A model generated the notes under the pieces. The model did not search any database. It saw nothing but the letters and a program-made list of their open reading frames with translations, and was not told the origin of the DNA. Below, piece by piece: positions 47,499 to 60,004 of a DNA stretch of 64,000 nt. Numbering within the stretch: the stretch's first letter is position 1; each line of letters starts with the position of its first letter. Position numbers and translations under genes: made by a program. The DNA comes from Nematostella vectensis (lineage: Eukaryota; Cnidaria; Anthozoa; Actiniaria; Edwardsiidae), in contig NC_064044.1 of the NCBI RefSeq assembly GCF_932526225.1, forward strand, positions 14,075,453 to 14,139,452. Reading direction: 5' to 3'.

Positions 47499-50400
47499 GT
47501 CAGGATGGCCGAGCGGTCTAAGGCGCCAGACTCAAGGTTCAATTCCTTCTCGTCATGAATGGGAGAGTGTTCTGGTCTCCGGATGGAGGCGTGGGTTCGA
47601 ATCCCACTTCGGACACTATTTTTGTATTTTCTTTTGGCTACTCTTTTACTCAAACGCTATGTATCCTTATGTGCCATCACGATCTGTCTGTTTAATCAAG
47701 TGTGAGGATAGCGGAGTGGTCTAAAGGGCCAGACTCAAGGCTCAATTCCATCTCATGAAGCATGGTAGAGTGTTCTAGTCTCCGAATGGAGTCGTTGGTT
47801 CTAATCCCACTTCTGACACTAATTTTGTATTTTCGTTTGGCTACTCTTTTACTTATACGGTATCTTTGATCATGTACCATTATGATCATTATGATTAATC
47901 AAGAGTCAGGATGGCCGAGCGGTCTAAGGCGCCAGACTCAAGGTTCAATTCCTTCTCATGATGCATGGTAGAGTGTTCTGGTCTTCGATTGGAGGCGTGG
48001 GTTCGAATTCCACTTCTGACACTATTTTTGTATTTTCATTGGGCTACTCTTTCAACCAATACGCTATCTTTCATCATTTGCCCTTATGATCTTTATGATT
48101 CAGTAAGTGTCAGGATGGCCGAGCGGTCTAAGGCGCCAGACTCAAGGTTCAATTCCTTCTCGTCATGAATGGGAGAGTGTTCTGGTCTCCGAATAGAGGC
48201 GTGGGTTCGAATCCCACATCTGACACTATTTTTTGATTTTCTTTGGGCTACTCTTTCATCCCATACGCTATCTTTCATCATGTTCCCTTATGATCTTCAG
48301 GATTCAGAAAGTGTCAGGATGGCCGAGCGGTCTAAGGCGCCAGACTCAATTTTCAATTCCTTCTCGTCATGAATGGGAGAGTGTTCTGATCTCCGGATGG
48401 AGGCGTGGGTTCGAATCCCACTTCTGACACTATTTTTGTATTTTCTTTTGGCTTCTCTTTTACTCCAACGCTATCTATCCTTATGTGCCCTCACGATCTG
48501 TCTGTTTTATCAAGTGTGAGGATGGCGGAGTGGTCTAAGGCGTCAGACGCAAGTCTCAATTCCTTCTCATGATGCATGGTATAGTGTTCTAGTCACCGAA
48601 AGAAGGCGTTGGTTCGAATCCCACTTCTGAAACTAATTTTGTATTTTCTTTTGGCTACTCTTTTACTCAAACGGTATCTTTGATCATGTACCAATATGAT
48701 CTTTATCATTAATCAAGTGTCAGGATGGCCGAGCGGTCTAAGGCGCCAGACTCAAGGTTCAATTCCTTCTCATGATGCATGGTAGAGTGTTCTGGTCTTC
48801 GATTGGAGGCGTGGGTTCGAATTCCCCTTGTGACACTATTTTTGTATTTTCATTGGGCTACTCTTTCAACCCATACGCTATCTTTCATCATTTGCCCTTT
48901 TGATCTTTAGATTAAGTAAGTGTCAGGATGGCTGAGCGGTCAAAGGCGCCAGACGCAAGGTTTAATTCCTTCTCATAATGCATGGGAGAGTGTTCTGGTC
49001 TCCGATTGGAGGCGTGGGTTCGAATCCCACTTCTGACACTATTTTTGTATTTTCATTGGGCTACTCTTTCAACCCATACGCTATCTTTCATCATGTGCCC
49101 TTATGATCTTTATGATTCAGTAAGTGTCAGGATGGCCGAGCGGTCAAAGGCGCCAGACTCAAGGTTTAATTCCTTCTCATAATACATGGGAGAGTGTTCT
49201 GGTCTCCGAATGGAGGCGTGGGTTCGAATCCCACTTTTGAAACTATTTTTGTATTTTCATTGGGCTACTCTTCTAACCATATGCTATCTTTTATCATGTG
49301 CCGTTATGACCTTCATGATTCAGAAAGTGTCAGGATGGCCGAGCGGTCTAACGCCCCAGACTCAAGGTTCAATTCCTTTTCATGATGCATGGGAGAGTGT
49401 TCTGGTCTCCGAATGGAGGCGTGGGTTCGAATCCCACTTCTGACACTATTTTTGTATTTTCATTGGGCTACTCTTTCAACCCATACGCTATCTATCCTTA
49501 TATGCCATTACGATCTGTAAGTTTCATCAAGTGTCAGGTTGGCCGAGCGGTCTAAGGCGCCAGACTCAAGGTTCAATTCCTTCTCGTCATGAATGGGAGA
49601 GTGTTCTGGTCTCCGAATGGAGGCGTTGGTTCTAATCCCACTTCTGACACTATTTTTGTATTTTCTTTGGGCTAACCACACGCTATCTTTTATCATGTAG
49701 CATTATGAGCTTTATTATTACTCAAGTGTCAGGATGGCCGAGTGGTCTTAGGCGCCAGACTCAAGGTTCAATTCCTTTTCATAATGCATTGGAGAGTGTT
49801 CTGGTCTCCGAATTGAGGCATGGGTTCTAATCTTACTTCTGATACTATTTTTGTATTTTTTTTAGGCTTCTATCTTACTCCAACGCTATCTATCCTTATG
49901 TGCCATCACGATCTGTCTGTTTCATCAAGTGTGAGGATGGCGGAGTGGTCTAAGGCCTCAGACTCAAGTCTCAATTCCTTCTCATGATGCATGGAAGAGT
50001 GTTCTAGTCACCGAAAGAAGGCGTTGGTTCGAGTCCCACTTCTGACACTAATTTTGTATTTTCTTTTGGCTACTCTTTTACTCAAACGGTATCTTTGATC
50101 ATGTACCATTATGATCTTTATGATTAATCAAGTGTCAGGATGGCCGAGCGGTCTAAGGCGCCAGACTCAAGGTTCAATTCCATCTCTCGATGCATGGTAG
50201 AGTGTTCTGGTCTCCGATTGGAGGCGTGGATTCGAATACCAATTCTGACACTATTTTTGTATTTTCATCTGGCTACTCTTTCAATCCATACGCTATCTTT
50301 CATCATGTGCCCTTATGATCTTTATGATTCAGTAAGTGTCAGGATGGCCGAGCGGTCTAAGGCGCCAGACTCAAGGTTTAATTCCTTCTCATAATACATG

Positions 50401-50744
50401 GGAGAGTGTTTTAGTCTCCGAAAGAAGGCGTTGGTTCGAATCCCACTTCTGACACTAATTTTGTATTTTCTTTTGGCTACTCTTTTACTCAAACGGTATC
50501 TTTGATCATGTACCATTATGATCTTTATGATTAATCAAGTGTCAGGATGGCCGAGCGGTCTAAGGCGCCAGACTCAAGGTTCAATTCCTTCTCGTCATGA
50601 ATGGGAGATTGTTCTGGTCTCCGAATAGAGGCGTGGGTTCGAATCCCACTTCTGACACTATTTTTGTATTTTCTTTGTGCTACTCTTTTAACCCACACGC
50701 TATCTTTCATCATGTGCCCTTATGATCTTCATGATTCAGAAAGT
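47499..50744 (+). repeat. 4,061-bp offset duplicate of 43438-46480 plus two junction units (16 tRNA units)
   Basis: Unit starts: 47499, 47702, 47905, 48109, 48313, 48516, 48719, 48922, 49126, 49329, 49533, 49728, 49931, 50134, 50338, 50541. The first 14 and the 5' half of 50338 match 43438 onward at +4,061. Unit 50338 switches at its intron-exon join to a GTGAGG-class 3' half. Unit 50541 starts like 46684 and finishes like 12326/41403. No fully standard gene is present in this block. Confidence 0.87.
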
Positions 50745-51354
50745 GTCAGGATGGCGGAGCGGTCTAAGGCGCCAGACTCAAGGTTCAATTCATTCTAGTC
50801 ATGAATGGGAGAGTGTTCTGGTTTCCGGATGGAGGCGTGTGTTCGAATTCCACTTCTGACACTATTTTTGTATTTTCTTTTGGCTTCTCTTTTACTCCAA
50901 CGCTATCTATCCTTATGTGCCATCACGATCTGTCTGTTTTATCAAGTGTGAGGATGGCGGAGTGGTCAAAGGCCACAGACTCAAGTCTCAATTTCTTCTC
51001 ATGATGCATGGTATAGTGTTCTAGTCTCCAAAAGAAGGCGTTGGTTCGAATCCCACTTCTGACACTAATTTTGTATTTTCTTTTGGCTACTCTTTTACTC
51101 AAACGGTATCTTTGATCATGTACCATTATGATCTTTATGATTAATCAAGTGTCAGGATGGCCGAGCGGTCTAAGGCGCCAGACTCAAGGTTCAACTCCTT
51201 TTCATGATGCATGGGAGAGTGTTCTGGTCTCCTAATGGAGGCGTGGGCTCGAATCCCACTTCTGACACTATTTTTGTATTTTCATTGGGCTACTCTTTCA
51301 ACCCATACGCTATCTTTCATCATGTGCCCTTATGATCTTTATGATTCTGTAAGT

Positions 51355-51471
51355 GTCAGGATGGCCGAGCGGTCTAAGGCGCCAGACTCAAGGTTTAATT
51401 CCTTCTCATAATACATGGGAGAGTGTTCTGGTCTCCGAATGGAGGCGTGGGTTCGAATCCCACTTCTGACA
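51355..51471 (+). tRNA. tRNA-Leu(CAA), fully standard
   Basis: Intron 51393-51425. Second unit of the block Y inside the 6,301-bp repeat, copy 1. Confidence 0.92.
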
Positions 51472-53586
51472 CTATTTTTGTATTTTAATTGGGCTACTCT
51501 TCTAACCCATACGCTATCTTTCATCATGTGCCGTTATGATCTTCATGATTCAGAAAGTGTCAGGATGGCCAAGCGGTCTAAGGCGCCAGACTCAAGGTTC
51601 AATTCCTTTTTATGATGCATGGGAGAGTGTTCTCGTCTCCGAATGGAGGCGTGGGTTTGAATCCCACTTCTGACACTATTTTTGAATTTTCATTGGGCTA
51701 CTCTTTCAACCAATACGCTATCTTTTATCATGTACCATTATGAGCTTTATTATTACTCAAGTGTCAGGATGGCCGAGCGGTCTAAGGCGCCAGACTCAAG
51801 GTTCAATGCCTTCTCGTCATGAATGGGAGAGTGTTCTGGTCTCCGAATAGAGGCGTGGGTTCGAATCCCACATCTGACACCATTTTTGGATTTTCTTTGG
51901 GCTACTCTTTCAACCCATACGCTATCTTTCATCTTGTGCCCTTATGATCTTCATGATTTAGAAAGTGCCAGGACGGCCGAGCGGTCTAAGGCGGCGGACT
52001 CAAGGTGTAATTCCTTCTCGTCATGAATGGGAGAGTGTTCTGGTCTCCGGATGGAGGCGTGGGTTCGAAACCCACTTCTGACACTATTTTTGTATTTTCT
52101 TTTGGCTTCTCTTTTATTCCAACGCTATCTATCCTTATGTGCCATCACGATCTGTCATTTTTATAAAATGTGAGGATGGCGGACTGGTCTAAGGCGCCAG
52201 ACTCAAGTCTCAATTCCTTCTCATGATGCATGGTATAGTGTTCTAGTCTCCAAAAGAAGGCGTTGATTCGAATCCCACTTCTGACACTAATTTTGTATTT
52301 TCTTTTGGCTACTCTTCTACTTATACGGTATCTTTGATCATGTACCATTATGTTCTTTATGATTAATCAAGTGTCCGGATGGCCGAGTTGTCTAAGGCGC
52401 CAGACTCAAGGTTCAACTCCTTCTCATGATGCATGGGAGAGTGTTCTGGTCTCCGAATGGAGGCGTGGGTTGGAATCCGACTTCTGACAGTATTTTTGTA
52501 TTTTCGTTGGGCGACTTGTTTAAACCACAGGCTATCTTTCATCATGTGCCATTATGATATTTATGATTCCTCAAGTGTCAGGATGGCCGAGCGGTCTAAG
52601 GCGCAAGACTCAAGGTTTAATTCCTTCTCATAATACATGGGAGAGTGTTCTGGTCTCCGAATGGAGGCGTTGATTCGAATCCCACTTCTGACACTATTTT
52701 TGTATTTTCTTTGGGCTACCCACACGCTATCTTTTATCATGTTGCATTATGAAATTTATGATTCAGTAAGTGTCAGGATGGCCGAGCGGTCTAAGGCGCC
52801 ACACTCAAGGTTCAATTCCTTTTCACGATGCATGGGAAAGTGTTCTGGTCTCCGGATGGAGGCGTGGGTTCGAATCCCACTTCTGACACTATTTTTGTAT
52901 TTTCTTTGTGCTACTCTTTTAACCCACACGCTATCTTTTATCATGTAGCATTATGAGCTTTATTATTACGCAAGTGTCAGGATGGCCGAGTGGTCTTAGG
53001 CGCCACACTCAAGGTTCAATTCCTTTTCACGATGCATGGGAGAGTGTTCTGGTCTCCGGATGGAGGCGTGGGTTCGAATCCCACTTCTGACACTATTTTT
53101 GTATTTTCTTTGTGCTACTCTTTTAACCCACACGCTATCTTTTATCATGTAGCATTATGAGCTTTATTATTACGCAAGTGTCAGGATGGCCGAGTGGTCT
53201 TAGGCGCCATACTCAAGGTTCAATTCCTTCTCATGATGTATGGAAGTGTGTTCTGGACTCCGAATTGAGGCATGGGTTCTAATCTTACTTCTGACACTAT
53301 TTTTGTATTTCCTTTTGGCTTCTATCTTACTCCAACGCTATCTATCCTTATGTGCCATCACGATCTGTCTGTTTCATCAAGTGTGAGGATGGCGGAGTGG
53401 TCTAAGGCGCCAGACTCAAGTCTCAATTCCTTCTCATGATGCATGGAAGTGTGTTCTAGTCTCCGAAAGAAGGCGTTGGTTCGAATCCCACTTCTGACAC
53501 TAATTTTGTATTTTCTTTTGGCTACTCTTTTACTCAAACGGTATCTCTGATCATGTACCATTATGATCTTTTATGATTAATCAAGT

Positions 53587-53703
53587 GTCAGGATGGCCGA
53601 GCGGTCTAAGGCGCCAGACTCAAGGTTCAATTCCTTCTCATGATGCACGGTAGAGTGTTCTGGTCTCCGAATGGAGGCGTGGGTTCGAATCCCACTTCTG
53701 ACA
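53587..53703 (+). tRNA. tRNA-Leu(CAA), fully standard, second intron type
   Basis: Intron 53625-53657. Counterpart of 15369, with a spacer marker (TCTAACTAATACGC) shared only with 59888. Confidence 0.9.
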
Positions 53704-56700
53704 TTATTTTTGTATTTTCATTGGGCTACTCTTCTAACTAATACGCTATCTTTCATCATGTGCCGTTATGATCTTCATGATTCAGAAAGTGTCAGGATGG
53801 CCGAGATGTCTAAGGCGGCACACTCAAGGTACAATTCCTTTTCATGATGCATGGGAGAGTGTTCTGGTCTCCTAATGGAGGCGTGGGTTCGAATCCCACT
53901 TCTGACACTATTTTTGTATTTTTATTGGGCTACTCTTTCAACCCATACGCTATCTATCCTTATGTGCCATTACGATCTGTAAGTTTCATCAAGTGTCAGG
54001 ATGGCCGAGCGGTCTAAGGCGCCAGACTCAAGGTTCAATTCCTTCTCGTCATGAATGGGAGATTGTTCTGGTCTCCGAATAGAGGCGTGGGTTCGAATCC
54101 CACTTCTGACACTATTTTTGTATTTTCTTTGTGCTACTCTTTTAACCCACACGCTATCTTTCATCATGTGCCCTTATGATCTTCATGATTCAGAAAGTGT
54201 CAGGATGGCGGAGCGGTCTAAGGCGCCAGACTCAAGGTTCAATTCCTTCTCTTCATGAATGGGAGAGTGTTCTGGTTTCCGGATGGAGGCGTATGTTCGA
54301 ATTCCACTTCTGACACTATTTTTGTATTTTCTTTTGGCTTCTCTTTTACTCCAACGCTATCTATCCTTATGTGCCATCACGATCTGTCTGTTTTATCAAG
54401 TGTGAGGATGGCGGAGTGGTCAAAGGCCACAGACTCAAGTCTCAATTTCTTCTCATGATGCATGGTATAGTGTTCTAGTCTCCAAAAGAAGGCGTTGGTT
54501 CGAATCCCACTTCTGACACTAATTTTGTATTTTCTTTTGGCTACTCTTTTACTCAAACGGTATCTTTGATCATGTACCATTATGATCTTTATGATTAATC
54601 AAGTGTCAGGATGGCCGAGCGGTCTAAGGCGCCAGACTCAAGGTTCAACTCCTTTTCATGATGCATGGGAGAGTGTTCTGGTCTCCTAATGGAGGCGTGG
54701 GCTCGAATCCCACTTCTGACACTATTTTTGTATTTTCATTGGGCTACTCTTTCAACCCATACGCTATCTTTCATTATGTGCCCTTATGATCTTTATGATT
54801 CAGTAAGTGTTAGGATGGCCGAGCGGTCTAAGGCGCCAGACTCAAGGTTTAATTCCTTCTCATAATACATGGGAGAGTGTTCTGGTCTCCGAATGGAGGC
54901 GTGGGTTCGAATCCCACTTCTGACACTATTTTTGTATTTTAATTGGGCTACTCTTCTAACCCATACGCTATCTTTCATCATGTGCCGTTATGATCTTCAT
55001 GATTCAGAAAGTGTCAGGATGGCCAAGCGGTCTAAGGCGCCAGACTCAAGGTTCAATTCCTTTTTATGATGCATGGGAGAGTGTTCTGGTCTCCGAATGG
55101 AGGCGTGGGTTTGAATCCCACTTCTGACACTATTTTTGTATTTTCATTGGGCTACTCTTTCAACCAATACGCTATCTTTTATCATGTAGCATTATGAGCT
55201 TTATTATTACTCAAGTGTCAGGATGGCCGAGCGGTCTATGGCGCCAGACTCAAGGTTCAATGCCTTCTCGTCATGAATGGGAGAGTGTTCTGGTCTCCGA
55301 ATAGAGGCGTGGGTTCGAATCCCACATCTGACACTATTTTTGGATTTTCTTTGGGCTACTCTTTCAACCCATACGCTATCTTTCATCTTGTGCCCTTATG
55401 ATCTTCATGATTTAGAAAGTTTCAGGACGGCCGAGCGGTCTAAGGCGCCGGACTCAAGGTGTAATTCCTTCTCGTCATGAATGGGAGAGTGTTCTGGTCT
55501 CCGGATGGAGGCGTGGGTTCGAAACCCACTTCTGACACTATTTTTGTATTTTCTTTTGGCTTTTCTTTTACTCCAACGCTATCTATCCTTATGTGCCATC
55601 ACAATCTGTCTGTTTTATAAAGTGTGAGGATGGCGGACTGGTCTAAGGCGCCAGACTCAAGTCTCAATTCCTTCTCATGATGCATGGTATAGTGTTCTAG
55701 TCTCCAAAAGAAGGCGTTGATTCAAATCCCACTTCTGACACTAATTTTGTATTTTCTTTTGGCTACTCTTTTACTTATACGGTATCTTTGATCATGTACC
55801 ATTATGTTCTTTATGATTAATCAAGTGTCCGGATGGCCGAGTTGTCTAAGGCGCCAGACTCAAGGTTCAACTCCTTCTCATGATGCATGGGAGAGTGTTC
55901 TGGTCTCCGAATGGAGGCGTGGGTTGGAATCCGACTTCTGACAGTATTTTTGTATTTTCGTTGGGCTACTCGTTTAAACCACAGGCTATCTTTCATCATG
56001 TGCCATTATGATATTTATGATTCCTCAAGTGTCAGGATGGCCGAGCGGTCTAAGCCGCCCGACTCAAGGTTTAATTCCTTCTCATAATACATGGGAGAGT
56101 GTTCGGGTCTCCGAATGAAGGCGTGGGTTCGAATCCCACTTCCGACACTATTTTTGTATTTTCATTGGGCTACTCTTCTAACCCATACGCTATCTTTCAT
56201 CATGTGCCGTTATGATCTTCATGATTCAGAAAGTGTCAGGATGGCCGAGCGGTCTAAGGCGCCAGACTCAAGGTTCAATGCCTTCTCGTCATGAATGGGA
56301 GAGTGTTCAGGTCTCCGAATAGAGGCGTGGGTTCTAATCCCACATCTGACACTATTTTTGGATTTTCTTTGGGCTACTCTTTCAACCCATACGCTATCTT
56401 TCATCTTGTGCCCTTATGATCTTCATGATTGAGAAAGTGTCAGGATGGCCGAGCGGTCTAAGGCGCCAGACTCAAGGTTCAATTCCTGTTCGTCATGAAT
56501 GGGAGAGTGTTCGGGTCTCCGGATGGAGGCGTGGGTTGGAATCCCACTTCTGACACTATTTTTGTATTTTCTTTTGGCTTCTCTTTTACTCCAACGCTAT
56601 CTTTTATCATGTAGCATTATGAGCTTTATTATTACTCAAGTGTCAGGATGGCCGAGTGGTCTTAGGCGCCAGACTCAAGGTTCAATTCCTTCTCATGATG

Positions 56701-57655
56701 CATTGGAGAGTGTTCTGGTCTCCGAATTGAGGCATGGGTTCTAATCGTACTTCTGACAATTTTTGTATTTTCTTTTGGCTTCTATCTTACTCCAACGCTA
56801 TCTATCCTTATGTGCCATCACGATCTGTCTGTTTTATCAAGTGTGTGGATGGCGGAGTGGTCTAAGACGCCAGACACAAGTCTCAATTCCTTCTCATGAC
56901 GCATGGAAGTGTGTTCTAGTCTCCGAAAGAAAGCGTTGGTTTGAATCCCACTTCTGACACTAATTTTGTATTTTCTTTTGGCTACTCTTTTACTCAAACG
57001 GTATCTTTGATCATGTACCATTATGATCTTTATGATTAATCAAGTGTCAGGATGGCCGAGCGGTCTAAGGCGCCAGACTCAAGGTTCAATTCATTCTAGT
57101 CATGAATGGGAGAGTGTTCTGGTTTCCGGATGGAGGCGTGTGTTCGAATTCCACTTCTGACACTATTTTTGTATTTTCTTTTGGCTTCTCTTTTACTCCA
57201 ACGCTATCTATCCTTATGTGCCATCACGATCTGTCTGTTTTATCAAGTGTGAGGATGGCGGAGTGGTCAAAGGCCACAGACTCAAGTCTCAATTTCTTCT
57301 CATGATGCATGGTATAGTGTTCTAGTCTCCAAAAGAAGGCGTTGGTTCGAATCCCACTTCTGACACTAATTTTGTATTTTCTTTTGGCTACTCTTTTACT
57401 CAAACGGTATCTTTGATCATGTACCATTATGATCTTTATGATTAATCAAGTGTCAGGATGGCCGAGCGGTCTAAGGCGCCAGACTCAAGGTTCAACTCCT
57501 TTTCATGATGCATGGGAGAGTGTTCTGGTCTCCTAATGGAGGCGTGGGCTCGAATCCCACTTCTGACACTATTTTTGTATTTTCATTGGGCTACTCTTTC
57601 AACCCATACGCTATCTTTCATCATGTGCCCTTATGATCTTTATGATTCTGTAAGT

Positions 57656-57772
57656 GTCAGGATGGCCGAGCGGTCTAAGGCGCCAGACTCAAGGTTTAAT
57701 TCCTTCTCATAATACATGGGAGAGTGTTCTGGTCTCCGAATGGAGGCGTGGGTTCGAATCCCACTTCTGACA
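57656..57772 (+). tRNA. tRNA-Leu(CAA), fully standard
   Basis: Intron 57694-57726. Counterpart of 51355. Confidence 0.92.
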
Positions 57773-59887
57773 CTATTTTTGTATTTTAATTGGGCTACTC
57801 TTCTAACCCATACGCTATCTTTCATCATGTGCCGTTATGATCTTCATGATTCAGAAAGTGTCAGGATGGCCAAGCGGTCTAAGGCGCCAGACTCAAGGTT
57901 CAATTCCTTTTTATGATGCATGGGAGAGTGTTCTCGTCTCCGAATGGAGGCGTGGGTTTTAATCCCACTTCTGACACTATTTTTGAATTTTCATTGGGCT
58001 ACTCTTTCAACCAATACGCTATCTTTTATCATGTAGCATTATGAGCTTTATTATTACTCAAGTGTCAGGATGGCCGAGCGGTCTAAGGCGCCAGACTCAA
58101 GGTTCAATGCCTTCTCGTCATGAATGGGAGAGTGTTCTGGTCTCCGAATAGAGGCGTGGGTTCGAATCCCACATCTGACACCATTTTTGGATTTTCTTTG
58201 GGCTACTCTTTCAACCCATACGCTATCTTTCATCTTGTGCCCTTATGATCTTCATGATTTAGAAAGTGCCAGGACGGCCGAGCGGTCTAAGGCGGCGGAC
58301 TCAAGGTGTAATTCCTTCTCGTCATGAATGGGAGAGTGTTCTGGTCTCCGGATGGAGGCGTGGGTTCGAAACCCACTTCTGACACTATTTTTGTATTTTC
58401 TTTTGGCTTCTCTTTTATTCCAACGCTATCTATCCTTATGTGCCATCACGATCTGTCATTTTTATAAAATGTGAGGATGGCGGACTGGTCTAAGGCGCCA
58501 GACTCAAGTCTCAATTCCTTCTCATGATGCATGGTATAGTGTTCTAGTCTCCAAAAGAAGGCGTTGATTCGAATCCCACTTCTGACACTAATTTTGTATT
58601 TTCTTTTGGCTACTCTTCTACTTATACGGTATCTTTGATCATGTACCATTATGTTCTTTATGATTAATCAAGTGTCCGGATGGCCGAGTTGTCTAAGGCG
58701 CCAGACTCAAGGTTCAACTCCTTCTCATGATGCATGGGAGAGTGTTCTGGTCTCCGAATGGAGGCGTGGGTTGGAATCCGACTTCTGACAGTATTTTTGT
58801 ATTTTCGTTGGGCGACTTGTTTAAACCACAGGCTATCTTTCATCATGTGCCATTATGATATTTATGATTCCTCAAGTGTCAGGATGGCCGAGCGGTCTAA
58901 GGCGCCAGACTCAAGGTTTAATTCCTTCTCATAATACATGGGAGAGTGTTCTGGTCTCCGAATGGAGGCGTTGATTCGAATCCCACTTCTGACACTATTT
59001 TTGTATTTTCTTTGGGCTACCCACACGCTATCTTTTATCATGTTGCATTATGAAATTTATGATTCAGTAAGTGTCAGGATGGCCGAGCGGTCTAAGGCGC
59101 CACACTCAAGGTTCAATTCCTTTTCACGATGCATGGGAGAGTGTTCTGGTCTCCGGATGGAGGCGTGGGTTCGAATCCCACTTCTGACACTATTTTTGTA
59201 TTTTCTTTGTGCTACTCTTTTAACCCACACGCTATCTTTTATCATGTAGCATTATGAGCTTTATTATTACGCAAGTGTCAGGATGGCCGAGTGGTCTTAG
59301 GCGCCACACTCAAGGTTCAATTCCTTTTCACGATGCATGGGAGAGTGTTCTGGTCTCCGGATGGAGGCGTGGGTTCGAATCCCACTTCTGACACTATTTT
59401 TGTATTTTCTTTGTGCTACTCTTTTAACCCACACGCTATCTTTTATCATGTAGCATTATGAGCTTTATTATTACGCAAGTGTCAGGATGGCCGAGTGGTC
59501 TTAGGCGCCATACTCAAGGTTCAATTCCTTCTCATGATGCATGGAAGTGTGTTCTGGACTCCGAATTGAGGCATGGGTTCTAATCTTACTTCTGACACTA
59601 TTTTTGTATTTCCTTTTGGCTTCTATCTTACTCCAACGCTATCTATCCTTATGTGCCATCACGATCTGTCTGTTTCATCAAGTGTGAGGATGGCGGAGTG
59701 GTCTAAGGCGCCAGACTCAAGTCTCAATTCCTTCTCATGATGCATGGAAGTGTGTTCTAGTCTCCGAAAGAAGGCGTTGGTTCGAATCCCACTTCTGACA
59801 CTAATTTTGTATTTTCTTTTGGCTACTCTTTTACTCAAACGGTATCTCTGATCATGTACCATTATGATCTTTTATGATTAATCAAGT

Positions 59888-60004
59888 GTCAGGATGGCCG
59901 AGCGGTCTAAGGCGCCAGACTCAAGGTTCAATTCCTTCTCATGATGCACGGTAGAGTGTTCTGGTCTCCGAATGGAGGCGTGGGTTCGAATCCCACTTCT
60001 GACA
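59888..60004 (+). tRNA. tRNA-Leu(CAA), fully standard, second intron type
   Basis: Intron 59926-59958. Counterpart of 53587. Confidence 0.9.

Larger units (their letters stand above)
50745..57045 (+). repeat. 6,301-bp higher-order repeat, copy 1 (31 tRNA units)
   Basis: Unit starts: 50745, 50948; then a block Y (51151, 51355, 51559, 51763, 51967, 52170, 52373, 52577, 52772, 52976, 53180, 53383, 53587, 53791, 53995, 54199, 54402); then a copy of 33266-35706 (54605, 54809, 55013, 55217, 55421, 55624, 55827, 56031, 56235, 56439, 56642, 56843). This block Y is 3,454 bp, not 3,451, because 51763 and 52373 keep full 33-nt introns where the earlier Y copies have 32 and 31. Confidence 0.9.
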
